DNA of 64,000 bases from Burkholderia pyrrocinia (lineage in GTDB: Bacteria > Pseudomonadota > Gammaproteobacteria > Burkholderiales > Burkholderiaceae), in the NCBI RefSeq assembly GCF_018417535.1, contig NZ_CP070977.1:2108001-2172000 (forward strand). Reading direction: 5' to 3'. Position 1 is the stretch's first letter, and every line of letters begins with the position of its first letter. Shown one piece after another: positions 47,204 through 56,184 of the stretch. The notes under the pieces were generated by a model. That model saw only the letters and a list, made by a program, of their open reading frames with translations. It ran no database searches and was not told the DNA's origin. The translations under genes and the position numbers were made by a program.

Positions 47204-50200
47204 TCACTCGGTCTCCGCAGAGACTTCCATGCGGGTGACGGCCTTGATGACCTGGCGCGTCGGCAATACGCTGTCCAGCAACTGCTGGACAGAGGCTTGC
47301 CAAGTCAGCGTGGGCATTCCCTCTGACTTCGGGTGTGCGCCTTGCCGATACAGCGTGAGCCAGTGTGTCATGGCCTCCGCCAACGCTTCGCCACTGGTGC
47401 CATGGAAATAATGCGCGTGGCCTAGCGCTACCTCACGGAACACCGGCAAATCTCGGGCCAATATGGGCAGATGCTTGCGACCCGCCTCGATCAGCGGCAA
47501 CCCGAAGCCTTCTCCTTCCGAAGCCGCAAGCAAACAGCAACAAGCGCCATAGACCTGCTCCAGGTATTCGTCGCTGATGCTCTCCAGCCAGAATAGCCGT
47601 TTTCCAAGCTCGGGATGCGCTCGCAGACGTGCGACCAGCTTCTCGACCAGCCACCCGGATTTGCCGACGATCACCAGATTGACCGCAGTACCTTCCTGCC
47701 AGAGCTGCTCGAAAGCCGCCAGCGCCTGGGCATGTCCTTTACGCGGCTCGACCGTCCCCACCATCAAAAAGCTGGGGGCCTCGCGCAGCGCCTCGAGTAT
47801 ACGAGGCGCGTCGCTCGGCATGCCGGAGCTCGGTCGCGAATTTTGTACATCTGCGCCGTAATGGAACCAGCCCACCTCAAGCGCTCCCTGGCGCTGGGGA
47901 TGATGCTCCTGCAACCACTGCGTGAATTCCTCCGCCACCGTCCGGGAGCCGCACACGACACCGTCATAACGGGAGATCGTATTCAGCCATTTCTCGAACA
48001 ACTCCATGCTGCCAGGTCTGAAGTAGTTAGGCATTTGCACGCATAAGAGGTCGTACACCACAAACAGGATCCGAACACCATGGCGATGCATTTCATCAAA
48101 GAACGCTTCCTGAACGGGTATGCCATCTGGGTTCAGGTCCAACCCCAAAAAGACATCACTTGCCTGGAAATCAATGGGATCCTCGTGCACCGCGCCGGGG
48201 TCATCCTGCCCCATGAAGCGCGAACGCAGACGTTCCGCATAAAAATAACCCGTTCGATCATGCGTTGCATAGACCGGCCACACCTCGAAGTCCTTCGGCG
48301 GGTTTCTGAGCAGTTCGCTCAGAATGCTCCGTACGACGCGTTGAATTCCCGTCCGCTCGTCAAGGCGAACAAGCTGCGACACATCGACAAACAGCGCACG
48401 GCGCGTTCGCGTGGGCAAGCTGAGCGCAATGCCCTGCGCCACTTGACTCAGCTCGTCTTCGTTGCATTGACGTACCAAAGGCGCGAGGGCCTGGAACAGC
48501 TTCTTGCGCGTCGACTTGATGCTCGGACGTGACGGTGCCGTCGGCAGCGCCGCACCGTTCTGGGCAAGCAGTTCCCGGCAGCGGGCATACACCTCGTCCA
48601 CCGTGATGTCTTCGAGACAAAAAAAGTTGTGCGGGCAATCGCGTCGCGCAGCAATGTGGCAAGGCGAGCACGCTGCCTCGTTATGCAAGACATAGCTGTT
48701 GCCGAACACCGGTGCCCATTCGCGCGCGGTTTCCAGCCCGCCATAGACCCCTAGCGCCGCCACGCCCAGATAGGCCGCCATGTGCGCGCCGCCGGAATTG
48801 TTGGCGACGCATAGCTGGTGGCCGGCGAGATGCTGCATCAGTTCGGGGATGCTAAGCCCCGCTCGAATCACCACTTTTTCAATGCCGTCAAAGCTGAAAC
48901 GCCGGGCTTCCTTTTCGCTGGCAAAGAAAACGCTGACGAGTTCCACCGTGGGATCCGCGGCCAGCCGGCGTGCCAACTCGTGGAATCGCGCAACAGGCCA
49001 TTCCTTGGCATCGCCACCGGCGTAAGGAAACAGCGCAACCGCACGAGTATGCTGCTGCAAAGGCGTCGCGAGCGGCGGCAAAACCACATAGTCGGACGGA
49101 TGAGCCGGTAGCGCGTCGACCAGAGCCAGCATCTGCTCGCTGATCGAAATGCGATTCAGCGGCGTTTCCACGAACGGTAGGTCCTGATACGTGGGCAGTG
49201 CGATGTCCAGCTTGGCATCGATGGCCGGATCGAGGCTGCCATAGCCGACCTTGAGCCCCGCCTCGACTTGTGCCAGGACGAACCGCGTATCGGGCTGTCG
49301 CCTGAAATCGATAGCCAGGTCGTAGAAACCCAACTGCTTCACGAATTCGGCCAACGAACCATCGGACAACTCTGCCTGCAACGACGATTTGCGCTTGAAG
49401 TAGTCGAGCGTCAACACCCGGTCGAAGAATGGCAGGGTTTGAGCCAACGCCTGATTCCAGCTACCCACCACGACATCGATACTGGCCTTCGGGTATCGTG
49501 CACGCAGGCGAGAAATGGCCGGCACCGCCAGCAGCAGATCACCCATGTGATCCAGCTTGAGCAGCAGGATCCTTTTGATTTTCGGCTCGAACAGCGTGGT
49601 GCGCTCGAAGGTCACGGCTCGCACCGTCCGTGACTCACGGGTTCGCTCGAAGGGCGCGATGGCCTGCAACACGAGCTTGGCGCTGCGATCCCACGAGAAT
49701 GCCTGCGCCTGCGTCCTGGCGTTCTCCAGCAACCGCGCACGCAGGCCCTCGTCGGTCAGCGCCTGATGCATCTTGGCGCTGATGGACGGGACCGACTGCG
49801 GATCGAACAGCGCCTCGGCGCTACCCATGACTTCCGGAAGGCTGGTGCTGTCGGCCGCGATCACCACCGCGCCACATGCCATCGCTTCCAGCGGCGGCAG
49901 GCCAAAGCCTTCGTGCAGGGAAGGGAAGACAAAAAGGCTGCAGGTACTGAACAAAGTCAGCAACTCTTCGTCATTAATGTAATCGCTGAACAGTAAGTCG
50001 TCGGCACCGAGGCCAACGCGTTGCGCATGCGCACGAAGCGCGCTCACTTCCGAATGCGGCATGCGACCGACAAACAGCAGCTGGTGGTGTTGGCGCGACG
50101 TATCAGGCAGATGGGCAAACGCCTCGATCAGCCGCGGGAGGTTCTTGCGGGCATCGGCTCCCCCCGTGTACATGATGAAAGGCCTCGTTACCCCCAGGCG

Positions 50201-50860
50201 CCTCTTCAGGGTCGCCAGCGAGTCTGCATCGGGCACGACGCGAGTAAACATTTCATCGCACGCGCCCGACACGTTGGTCACCTTCTCGGGCGAAAAGGGC
50301 AAAGCACCCAACGCTTCCTGCCGGGCACTTTCCGAGATCGCGAGAAGATGGCGTGCCTGCTTCAGGTTTCCAATGCGATCAGCGTAATAGCCGCGATGAA
50401 CTGGGTTCGTCCGGTAATGCTCGTCCGGGTTAATCAGCGGAATCAGGTCGTAAAGTATGACCGCGGTCGGCAGCGGTTCGCCCAATGCGCCAATGCTGAT
50501 GACTGCATCGTCCCCCAATCCCTCGAACAGACTGGTGACCAGCACGATATCGGGATCGAGCGTTTCCAGAAACGCCTCGCGCACCCGTTCGGCAATGGCG
50601 CGACGCGACGCATTTTGCGCGTCGATCCAGCGCATCGGCCCCGGCGCCTGCCAGACCCGAATCCGCTCCTGTGGCACCAGCCCTCGAAATGCCTGACGGA
50701 TCGGCCCAATGGTCTCAGGGAAAAGTCCACTGAGGGCCAGGTAGATCTCATGGTTTCCCGCATTGCGGGCCATGGCAAGCGCCAAAGAAAGGGAATAGCG
50801 CCCGATGCCCCGGAAGCGGCTCTCGGTTTGCGCTCCCTGCATGTCAATAACGATTCGCAT
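47204..50860 (-). CDS. Giant three-domain glycosyltransferase (GT4-GT9-GT4)
   Basis: This 1218-residue protein has three linked transferase domains. Residues 1-410 are GT4, with GTGGADARKNLPRL-like TGGADARKNLPRLIE and HEGFGLPPLEAMACG (E-x7-E). Residues about 428-770 are GT9 (heptosyltransferase type), with RILLLKLDHMGDLLLAVP, PYAGGDAKEWP, NNSGGAHMAAYLG and a Cys-rich SPCHIAARRDCPHNFFC segment. Residues about 830-1210 are a second GT4, with LFVDVSQLVRLDERTGIQR and GEGFGLPLIEAG. It likely assembles several sugars of the O-antigen repeat in one polypeptide. Base composition is less GC-rich than the core genome. It ends 45 bases before gmd. Confidence 0.88.
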   Translation of the reverse strand: MRIVIDMQGAQTESRFRGIGRYSLSLALAMARNAGNHEIYLALSGLFPETIGPIRQAFRGLVPQERIRVWQAPGPMRWIDAQNASRRAIAERVREAFLETLDPDIVLVTSLFEGLGDDAVISIGALGEPLPTAVILYDLIPLINPDEHYRTNPVHRGYYADRIGNLKQARHLLAISESARQEALGALPFSPEKVTNVSGACDEMFTRVVPDADSLATLKRRLGVTRPFIMYTGGADARKNLPRLIEAFAHLPDTSRQHHQLLFVGRMPHSEVSALRAHAQRVGLGADDLLFSDYINDEELLTLFSTCSLFVFPSLHEGFGLPPLEAMACGAVVIAADSTSLPEVMGSAEALFDPQSVPSISAKMHQALTDEGLRARLLENARTQAQAFSWDRSAKLVLQAIAPFERTRESRTVRAVTFERTTLFEPKIKRILLLKLDHMGDLLLAVPAISRLRARYPKASIDVVVGSWNQALAQTLPFFDRVLTLDYFKRKSSLQAELSDGSLAEFVKQLGFYDLAIDFRRQPDTRFVLAQVEAGLKVGYGSLDPAIDAKLDIALPTYQDLPFVETPLNRISISEQMLALVDALPAHPSDYVVLPPLATPLQQHTRAVALFPYAGGDAKEWPVARFHELARRLAADPTVELVSVFFASEKEARRFSFDGIEKVVIRAGLSIPELMQHLAGHQLCVANNSGGAHMAAYLGVAALGVYGGLETAREWAPVFGNSYVLHNEAACSPCHIAARRDCPHNFFCLEDITVDEVYARCRELLAQNGAALPTAPSRPSIKSTRKKLFQALAPLVRQCNEDELSQVAQGIALSLPTRTRRALFVDVSQLVRLDERTGIQRVVRSILSELLRNPPKDFEVWPVYATHDRTGYFYAERLRSRFMGQDDPGAVHEDPIDFQASDVFLGLDLNPDGIPVQEAFFDEMHRHGVRILFVVYDLLCVQMPNYFRPGSMELFEKWLNTISRYDGVVCGSRTVAEEFTQWLQEHHPQRQGALEVGWFHYGADVQNSRPSSGMPSDAPRILEALREAPSFLMVGTVEPRKGHAQALAAFEQLWQEGTAVNLVIVGKSGWLVEKLVARLRAHPELGKRLFWLESISDEYLEQVYGACCCLLAASEGEGFGLPLIEAGRKHLPILARDLPVFREVALGHAHYFHGTSGEALAEAMTHWLTLYRQGAHPKSEGMPTLTWQASVQQLLDSVLPTRQVIKAVTRMEVSAETE

Positions 50861-50867
50861 GGTTGTC

Positions 50868-51254
50868 CTACTTTACTTGAGCTACCGACGCCGACCAGGC
50901 CGTCGCGACCCCGGAACAATCCGGCGCAACAGCGCGTCGGGGCGTGCTGATGGAAAAGGCCCATCCAAAGGGCAGCCTCGAGTGGTAAAAGCGGCGCTGA
51001 ATCCCGCTCCAGGTTCGTTCGATCACAGAACCTCCGTCAAACCAACCTTGAAGGCTCACGTGGCTCAGAACGTAGCGCTGACGGCATTGCACCATCAAGC
51101 GACGAGACAGCTCGCCCTGCGGACGACCTGAAAATTCGAGCCGCTCGTGACACAGGCTCAAACTGGCGTCGTAGCCCTGGACTACCCATCGCGGCAGGGC
51201 AGCTTCGCACAACGCGCGCAGGCTGCGCTCCTGTTCTACAGCAAGCAAGGTCAT
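50868..51254 (-). pseudogene. Truncated N-acylglucosamine 2-epimerase (AGE) family protein
   Basis: The 128-residue frame matches the N-terminal quarter of AGE-family epimerases/isomerases: ALPRWVVQGYDASL, ERLEFSGRP, SRRLMVQCRQRYVLSHVSL and a GWAFSI stretch. The rest of the family's (alpha/alpha)6 barrel, including the active-site His residues, is missing; a stop occurs at 50868. Its ATG overlaps the hldE stop by four bases. It may be a decayed hexose/hexose-phosphate isomerase gene or, less likely, a functional short form. Confidence 0.6.
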
Positions 51255-52687
51255 TGATCACGCACCGCGCTGATCTTCTGAACGACACCGGTAGTCGAGT
51301 AGCCATCGTCGAGTTCGAGCGCGACCACGCGACCTCCGCGAGCACTTACCGCGTCATGGCCAACGATGTCATGCACTTCTTCGTCGCCGCCCTTCACGAG
51401 GACGTCGGGTTCAAGAGACTCGATCAATTTCAATGGCGTCGGCGCGTCGAACTCCACCACGTAATCCACAGCCGCCAGGCCAGCCAGCACTTCGGCGCGA
51501 TAGGCAAAGGAATGGCTTGGGCGCCCGGAACCGTTGAGTTCGTTCACCGAAGCATCGGAATCGAGCCCCACGACCAGAATATCGCCCTGCGCACGCGCTT
51601 CGTTGAGGAAGCGGATATGGCCAGGGTGCAGCGTGTCGAAGCAGCCGTTGGTGAATACGATGACTTCCCCTCGCTGCCGATGCGCCAGCAGCAGCTTCGC
51701 GAGGGTTTCCTGATCCACCAGCTTGGGGGCACGTTGGCGTGACGGATACAGTTGATCGCGAACTTCATCCGCCCTGACCACATAGGTGCCGGAATGAGAG
51801 ACAGCGATGCCTGCCGCCACATTGGCGATATGCACCGCCTCGGATACCGAAGTACCGCGGGCCAGCGCCAGTGCCAGTGCGGCGAGTACGGTATCTCCCG
51901 CGCCCGATACATCGAAGACATCACGTGCGTGCGTGGGGATGCTACCCAAATGGCCGTCCTTGCTCACGTAGACCATGCCCTTCGCGCCACGGGTCACGAC
52001 GAGATGCCGCAAGCTCAGTTCACCCAACACCTGCTGTGCCCGCTCCAGCAGTTCATCTTCGGACGTGTAATCGCCGAACAGTCCGATGAATTCGGAATTA
52101 TTCGGTTTGAGCAACGTTGCGCCCCGATAGAACGCGGGGTCGGTCCGTTTCGGATCGACCAGTGTGGGAATATTCAAAGCCGCTGCCGCCGCCAGAAATT
52201 CCGGCAGGTGGTCCAGCGTACCCTTCGCGTAGTCGGAAAACACGATCAGGTCATGGTCGGATGCGACTCGCCTGAATTCTTCGAGCAGTAGCGCCTGGGT
52301 ACGCGCCGTCGGCCGCACGTCGCGATCAACGCGGGCGATCTGTTGCGCGCCCGCCATCAAGCGGGTCTTCTGCGTCGTGCCGCCCTCGGGGTCGGACACG
52401 AACATGGTCCGTACGCCGTACCCCTGCAAGCACTTCTGAAGCTCGATCGACGCGCTGTCGTGACCGACCACCGCCAGCAGTGTTGCGTCCCCTCCCATGG
52501 CACTGACGTTGGCTGCCACATTCGCAGCACCGCCTGGCCGATTCTCTTCGCGACCGACAGCCAGAACGGGAACCGGCGCCTCAGGAGAAATGCGAGAGAC
52601 GCCACCAATGACGTAGCGGTCAAGCATGATGTCGCCGACCACCAGGATTCGTGGTCTGATCGCGTTAGCGGGCTGGGGTTTATGCAT
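51251..52687 (-). CDS. hldE: Bifunctional heptose-7-phosphate kinase/heptose-1-phosphate adenylyltransferase HldE
   Basis: HldE phosphorylates D-glycero-beta-D-manno-heptose 7-phosphate and then adenylylates the 1-phosphate, giving ADP-heptose for LPS. This 478-residue protein has an N-terminal ribokinase fold (ILVVGDIMLDRYVIG, ARDVFDVSGAGDTVLA) and a C-terminal nucleotidyltransferase (VFTNGCFDTLHPGHIRFL). ATG 52687 is preferred since it gives the standard length; ATG 52720 would add 11 residues. Its presence in the O-antigen cluster near a GT9 domain is notable. Confidence 0.92.
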   Translation of the reverse strand: MHKPQPANAIRPRILVVGDIMLDRYVIGGVSRISPEAPVPVLAVGREENRPGGAANVAANVSAMGGDATLLAVVGHDSASIELQKCLQGYGVRTMFVSDPEGGTTQKTRLMAGAQQIARVDRDVRPTARTQALLLEEFRRVASDHDLIVFSDYAKGTLDHLPEFLAAAAALNIPTLVDPKRTDPAFYRGATLLKPNNSEFIGLFGDYTSEDELLERAQQVLGELSLRHLVVTRGAKGMVYVSKDGHLGSIPTHARDVFDVSGAGDTVLAALALALARGTSVSEAVHIANVAAGIAVSHSGTYVVRADEVRDQLYPSRQRAPKLVDQETLAKLLLAHRQRGEVIVFTNGCFDTLHPGHIRFLNEARAQGDILVVGLDSDASVNELNGSGRPSHSFAYRAEVLAGLAAVDYVVEFDAPTPLKLIESLEPDVLVKGGDEEVHDIVGHDAVSARGGRVVALELDDGYSTTGVVQKISAVRDQ

Positions 52688-52778
52688 GGGGGACGTTATT
52701 TCCAAAGCAGCACTTAGCATTGTTGCCGGCACACTATTCGCGTGCACGGCAGTTCCATCTATTCGGTTACGCGCATCG

Positions 52779-54173
52779 TCACCGGGACTCGGACGCACGC
52801 GCGGCAGCCCGGAGCTCGTCGAGCACTTCACGGACCGACTCCGGCAAAGCTCGTTGAGACAGAGGAGAACCGACTTCAGCGCTCGTCGACTGTGTCACGA
52901 CGGCGCGCAATCGACGGTCCAGTGCCGGACTCATCCTCACCAACCTGAGAGCCGCACGCTTCAATGCCGGCCGCTTCGCGAGTTCAGCCGCCCCGACCCT
53001 GAGTACGCCCTTGATTCGCCCCTTGATCCCTGACAGCAATCTGCGGTCGCGGATTGCAGAGGTCAACCTGCGAAGCGGAGCGCCGACCATACGCACCGGC
53101 TTCGACACACGCCAGGACGTGCTGTGCAGCACGGCATGCAACAGTTCATTCGCCTGCCGGGCCTGCGCTTCCGCATGTTGAGCCCGCGTCTCCACGGCGC
53201 CAAGCTGGTTCTCCGCATGCTGGCGCAACGCCTCCGCATGCCGGCACCGCTCCTCTGCGAGGTTGAGCCGGTCTTCGGTAACCTGCCGTTGCCCGGCATT
53301 CACATCAGCCTCGACGGACTGAAGCCGCTCCTGGGCCAGCTGTAGCTGCCCGCCGATCACACGAACCAGTTCGCCCATCCGCTCGACTCCCGCCTCGGCT
53401 TTTTCCATCCGGAGCCGCACGGATTCAGTTCGCGCTTCGTAACGGTCGGCCAATTGCTCCAGCGACAAACCATAATCGGTCGCAAACACCTGCGAAAATC
53501 TCTCCTTGATTTCCGAATCGGCAGCCTTCTGGGCAATCACGGCATAGTCAGGGCTCGCACCACGTATCACGTCCAGCAGCGACACCGCATGACCAGGATC
53601 CCGCAACGCTGGCGACTCCTGTAACCGGAGCGTCTTCACCGTCTCGAACCCACCATGCTCGACCACGAAAGACAGCAGCAGGGACGGAATCGGCTTTTGA
53701 TGCGTGGGATCCAGATAAAAGTTGTTGGTCGCTACCGCGATATTTTCCGGATTCGGTGTCTCGAGGATCAGCAAGCCGCCAGGCCGCAACACCCGCAATG
53801 CCTCCGCAACGACAGCCTGCAACTGCTCAAAGGTAATGTGTTCGACGACATGGAAAGCCGACACGAGAACCTGGCTGTCCGATTCCAGCGACTTCAGATA
53901 GGCCACCGCATCGCCCTGCGCCGCGGGCAAGCCACGTTCCTCGCAGGCTTGCAGCATGCCGGCGTCCAGGTCCACGCCGAAAGGCGTCAAACCTTGTTCG
54001 GACATCAGTTCCAGCCACTCGCCACGACCACAGCCCAGGTCGAACGTGTTGCCGCCCGGGTAGATCGATGCCAGCGGCTCAACGAACGGCAAATACTGCT
54101 TGCGGATGCTTTTGATGAGATCCCGAGGCGCGTAATAGCGCTCTTCGAAAGCTCGGTAGAAATTCTCACTCAC
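52779..54173 (-). CDS. SAM-dependent methyltransferase with coiled coil (O-antigen chain-terminator-like)
   Basis: This 464-residue protein has a class I methyltransferase domain (FDLGCGRGEWLELM, VSAFHVVEHI, LRPGGLLILETPNPENI) at about 40-230, then a long heptad-rich helix (about 250-375: LRMEKAEAGVERMGELVR, QRQVTEDRLNLAEERCRHAE) and a basic C-terminal helix. This layout resembles WbdD-type terminators of ABC-transporter O-antigens, in which a coiled coil sets chain length. The GTG at 54173 overlaps wzt by four bases, strengthening the link. Confidence 0.8.
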   Translation of the reverse strand: MSENFYRAFEERYYAPRDLIKSIRKQYLPFVEPLASIYPGGNTFDLGCGRGEWLELMSEQGLTPFGVDLDAGMLQACEERGLPAAQGDAVAYLKSLESDSQVLVSAFHVVEHITFEQLQAVVAEALRVLRPGGLLILETPNPENIAVATNNFYLDPTHQKPIPSLLLSFVVEHGGFETVKTLRLQESPALRDPGHAVSLLDVIRGASPDYAVIAQKAADSEIKERFSQVFATDYGLSLEQLADRYEARTESVRLRMEKAEAGVERMGELVRVIGGQLQLAQERLQSVEADVNAGQRQVTEDRLNLAEERCRHAEALRQHAENQLGAVETRAQHAEAQARQANELLHAVLHSTSWRVSKPVRMVGAPLRRLTSAIRDRRLLSGIKGRIKGVLRVGAAELAKRPALKRAALRLVRMSPALDRRLRAVVTQSTSAEVGSPLSQRALPESVREVLDELRAAARASESR

Positions 54174-55390
54174 GACACCACCTTCGCCTGTGTCGGCATC
54201 CACGTAATTCCGACAAATTCGCTCTCGTCGCCGTTCACCATACTGAATGTGAGGGCATGATCCCTCCACTCAAAGTTGTTTTGCATGTGCGTACTGCCCG
54301 TATGCAACGCCACGGCAACGGAATAACTGCCCGGGCCGATATTCGCGAGAAATTCGAAATCGACCGTCGCATTCTCGCCGGCAGCCACATCCCCGATGTC
54401 GGACTTGAGATTGTGCGTGTTGGTGCCAAAGACGGTCTGTCCCAATCTGTCCTTGATCATGAAGCCCATGACCAGCTCCTGCACGGACTCACGACACTCG
54501 GCAGAGATCCGCAGCGTCACCGGCTGCCCGACATGCACCACTTCGATTGGTCGGCCGTCTCGATTCAGCAACGCGATCTGATCGATCGTTACCTCACCCG
54601 TACCGGAAATCGTCTGGACCTTGCCGCTCTCGAGCACCTCCTGACGAACCTCCTGGTTCTGATGGTCCGCCAGCATCGCGTTGTAGTAATCCATGACCGC
54701 CTCGGGCGATCCTTCCATCTCCAGCCTGCCGGCATTCAGCAGGATCGCGCGATCGCAGATGGCCTGAATCGCGGCCTTGTCGTGCGCAACGATCAACAAC
54801 GTCGTGCCCTGCTTGCGAAACTCCCGGATGCGATCGAAACTCTTGTGCTGGAAATATGCGTCGCCGACCGAGAGCGCCTCGTCGACGATCAGGATGTCCG
54901 GACGACGAGCCGTCGCGACACTGAACGCGAGACGCACCTGCATCCCGCTCGAATACACGCGCACCGGCTGGTCAATGTATTCGCCGATTTCAGCGAACGC
55001 CTCGATTTCGGGCATCAACGCGACAATCTCTTCGACGCTGTAACCGAGCAGTTGCCCTGCCATCATGACGTTCTGGCGCCCGGTGAAGTCCGCATGGAAC
55101 CCCATTCCGAGCTCAAGCAACGCCGCGACCTGGCCAGACCGCGTCACGCTGCCGACGGTCGGCTGCGTGGTGCCGACGATCATTTTCAACAGCGTGCTTT
55201 TGCCGGCACCGTTAATGCCGACAATACCCAGCGCCTCGCCGGAGCGAACCGAGAAATTCACGTCACGCTGCACCCAGTGCAGCGTGTGATGAGGCTTGCG
55301 ACGCGGATCCAGCCACTCGACAAGACGCGACCACCGCGTCGGATACTGTTTGTATGCCTTGCCAAGATTGGTAACGGTAATGGTACCCAT
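54170..55390 (-). CDS. wzt: O-antigen ABC transporter ATPase Wzt, with carbohydrate-binding C-terminal domain
   Basis: Wzt powers export of finished undecaprenyl-linked O-polysaccharide with Wzm. This 406-residue protein has Walker A GINGAGKST, signature YSSGMQVRLAFS, Walker B ILIVDEAL and switch His in VAHDKAA. After about residue 260 comes the Wzt C-terminal beta-sandwich (LVMGFMIKDRLGQTVFGTN, then GPGSYSVAVALHTGSTHM) that in known cases recognises the modified non-reducing end of the chain. It overlaps wzm by one base (55390). Confidence 0.93.
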   Translation of the reverse strand: MGTITVTNLGKAYKQYPTRWSRLVEWLDPRRKPHHTLHWVQRDVNFSVRSGEALGIVGINGAGKSTLLKMIVGTTQPTVGSVTRSGQVAALLELGMGFHADFTGRQNVMMAGQLLGYSVEEIVALMPEIEAFAEIGEYIDQPVRVYSSGMQVRLAFSVATARRPDILIVDEALSVGDAYFQHKSFDRIREFRKQGTTLLIVAHDKAAIQAICDRAILLNAGRLEMEGSPEAVMDYYNAMLADHQNQEVRQEVLESGKVQTISGTGEVTIDQIALLNRDGRPIEVVHVGQPVTLRISAECRESVQELVMGFMIKDRLGQTVFGTNTHNLKSDIGDVAAGENATVDFEFLANIGPGSYSVAVALHTGSTHMQNNFEWRDHALTFSMVNGDESEFVGITWMPTQAKVVS

Positions 55391-56184
55391 CAGAGTTCAT
55401 CCACCATTTCACCCGCATGCTTGCGGAACAGACTGAAGCCGGCGAGACACAGCCCAATGCTCAATACGAACGGAAACAACAGCGTCGACCAATCCGGCCA
55501 GACGTGCTGCACCATCGTGACCTGGAAGGCCTCGATCACGGGCGCCATCGGGTTAAAGCGCAACGCAGCCTGCGTGGACTTGGACAAAATGTCGGCCGCA
55601 TATACGATCGGCGTCATCCAGAACCAGAAATTCAGCACGATCCCGAAGAACTGCCCCACATCGCGAAAAAACACGTTCAACACCCCGAGCATGATGCCCA
55701 GCCCGATGGCAAACAACGTCATCAGGGTCAACACGGGAACGACGGCAAGATAGGGAAAACCAGGGAAATTGCCCGTCATCACCAGGAACACGGTGAACAA
55801 CCCAAACACAATCGCGAAATTGACCAGCGCATTGATCACCACGATGATCGGCAGACACAACCGCGGAAAGCTCAGCTTTTTGAGCAGGTTCGCATTGTTG
55901 ACAAATGTGTTCTGGCCGTTGCTGACAATTTCGACAAACATGCCCCACGGCAACACACCCGCGCACAAATGAATGCTGTACGCGAAAGTGCTGTCCACCC
56001 CAGGCAAGCGAGCATGCATGACTCGCGAAAAGATCACCGTATAAACGACGATCATCGCAAGCGGATTGAGTACGGTCCACGCCGCTCCGAGCAGGGAATT
56101 GCGGTACTTGGACTGAAATTCCCGCTTGACGCTACCGAGAATGAAACCGCGGTAGGCCCAAAGAACTCTCAACATCCCTAGCAT
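55390..56184 (-). CDS. wzm: O-antigen ABC transporter permease Wzm
   Basis: Wzm is the membrane-spanning component of the ABC-2 O-antigen exporter. This 264-residue protein has six membrane helices, with the N-terminal RDFKxRYKxSxLG-like KREFQSKYRNSLLGAAW and the FFRDVGQFFGIVLNFWFWMTPIVY region of the family. The ATG at 56184 overlaps the manC stop (TGATG). It is co-transcribed with wzt. Confidence 0.93.
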   Translation of the reverse strand: MLGMLRVLWAYRGFILGSVKREFQSKYRNSLLGAAWTVLNPLAMIVVYTVIFSRVMHARLPGVDSTFAYSIHLCAGVLPWGMFVEIVSNGQNTFVNNANLLKKLSFPRLCLPIIVVINALVNFAIVFGLFTVFLVMTGNFPGFPYLAVVPVLTLMTLFAIGLGIMLGVLNVFFRDVGQFFGIVLNFWFWMTPIVYAADILSKSTQAALRFNPMAPVIEAFQVTMVQHVWPDWSTLLFPFVLSIGLCLAGFSLFRKHAGEMVDEL

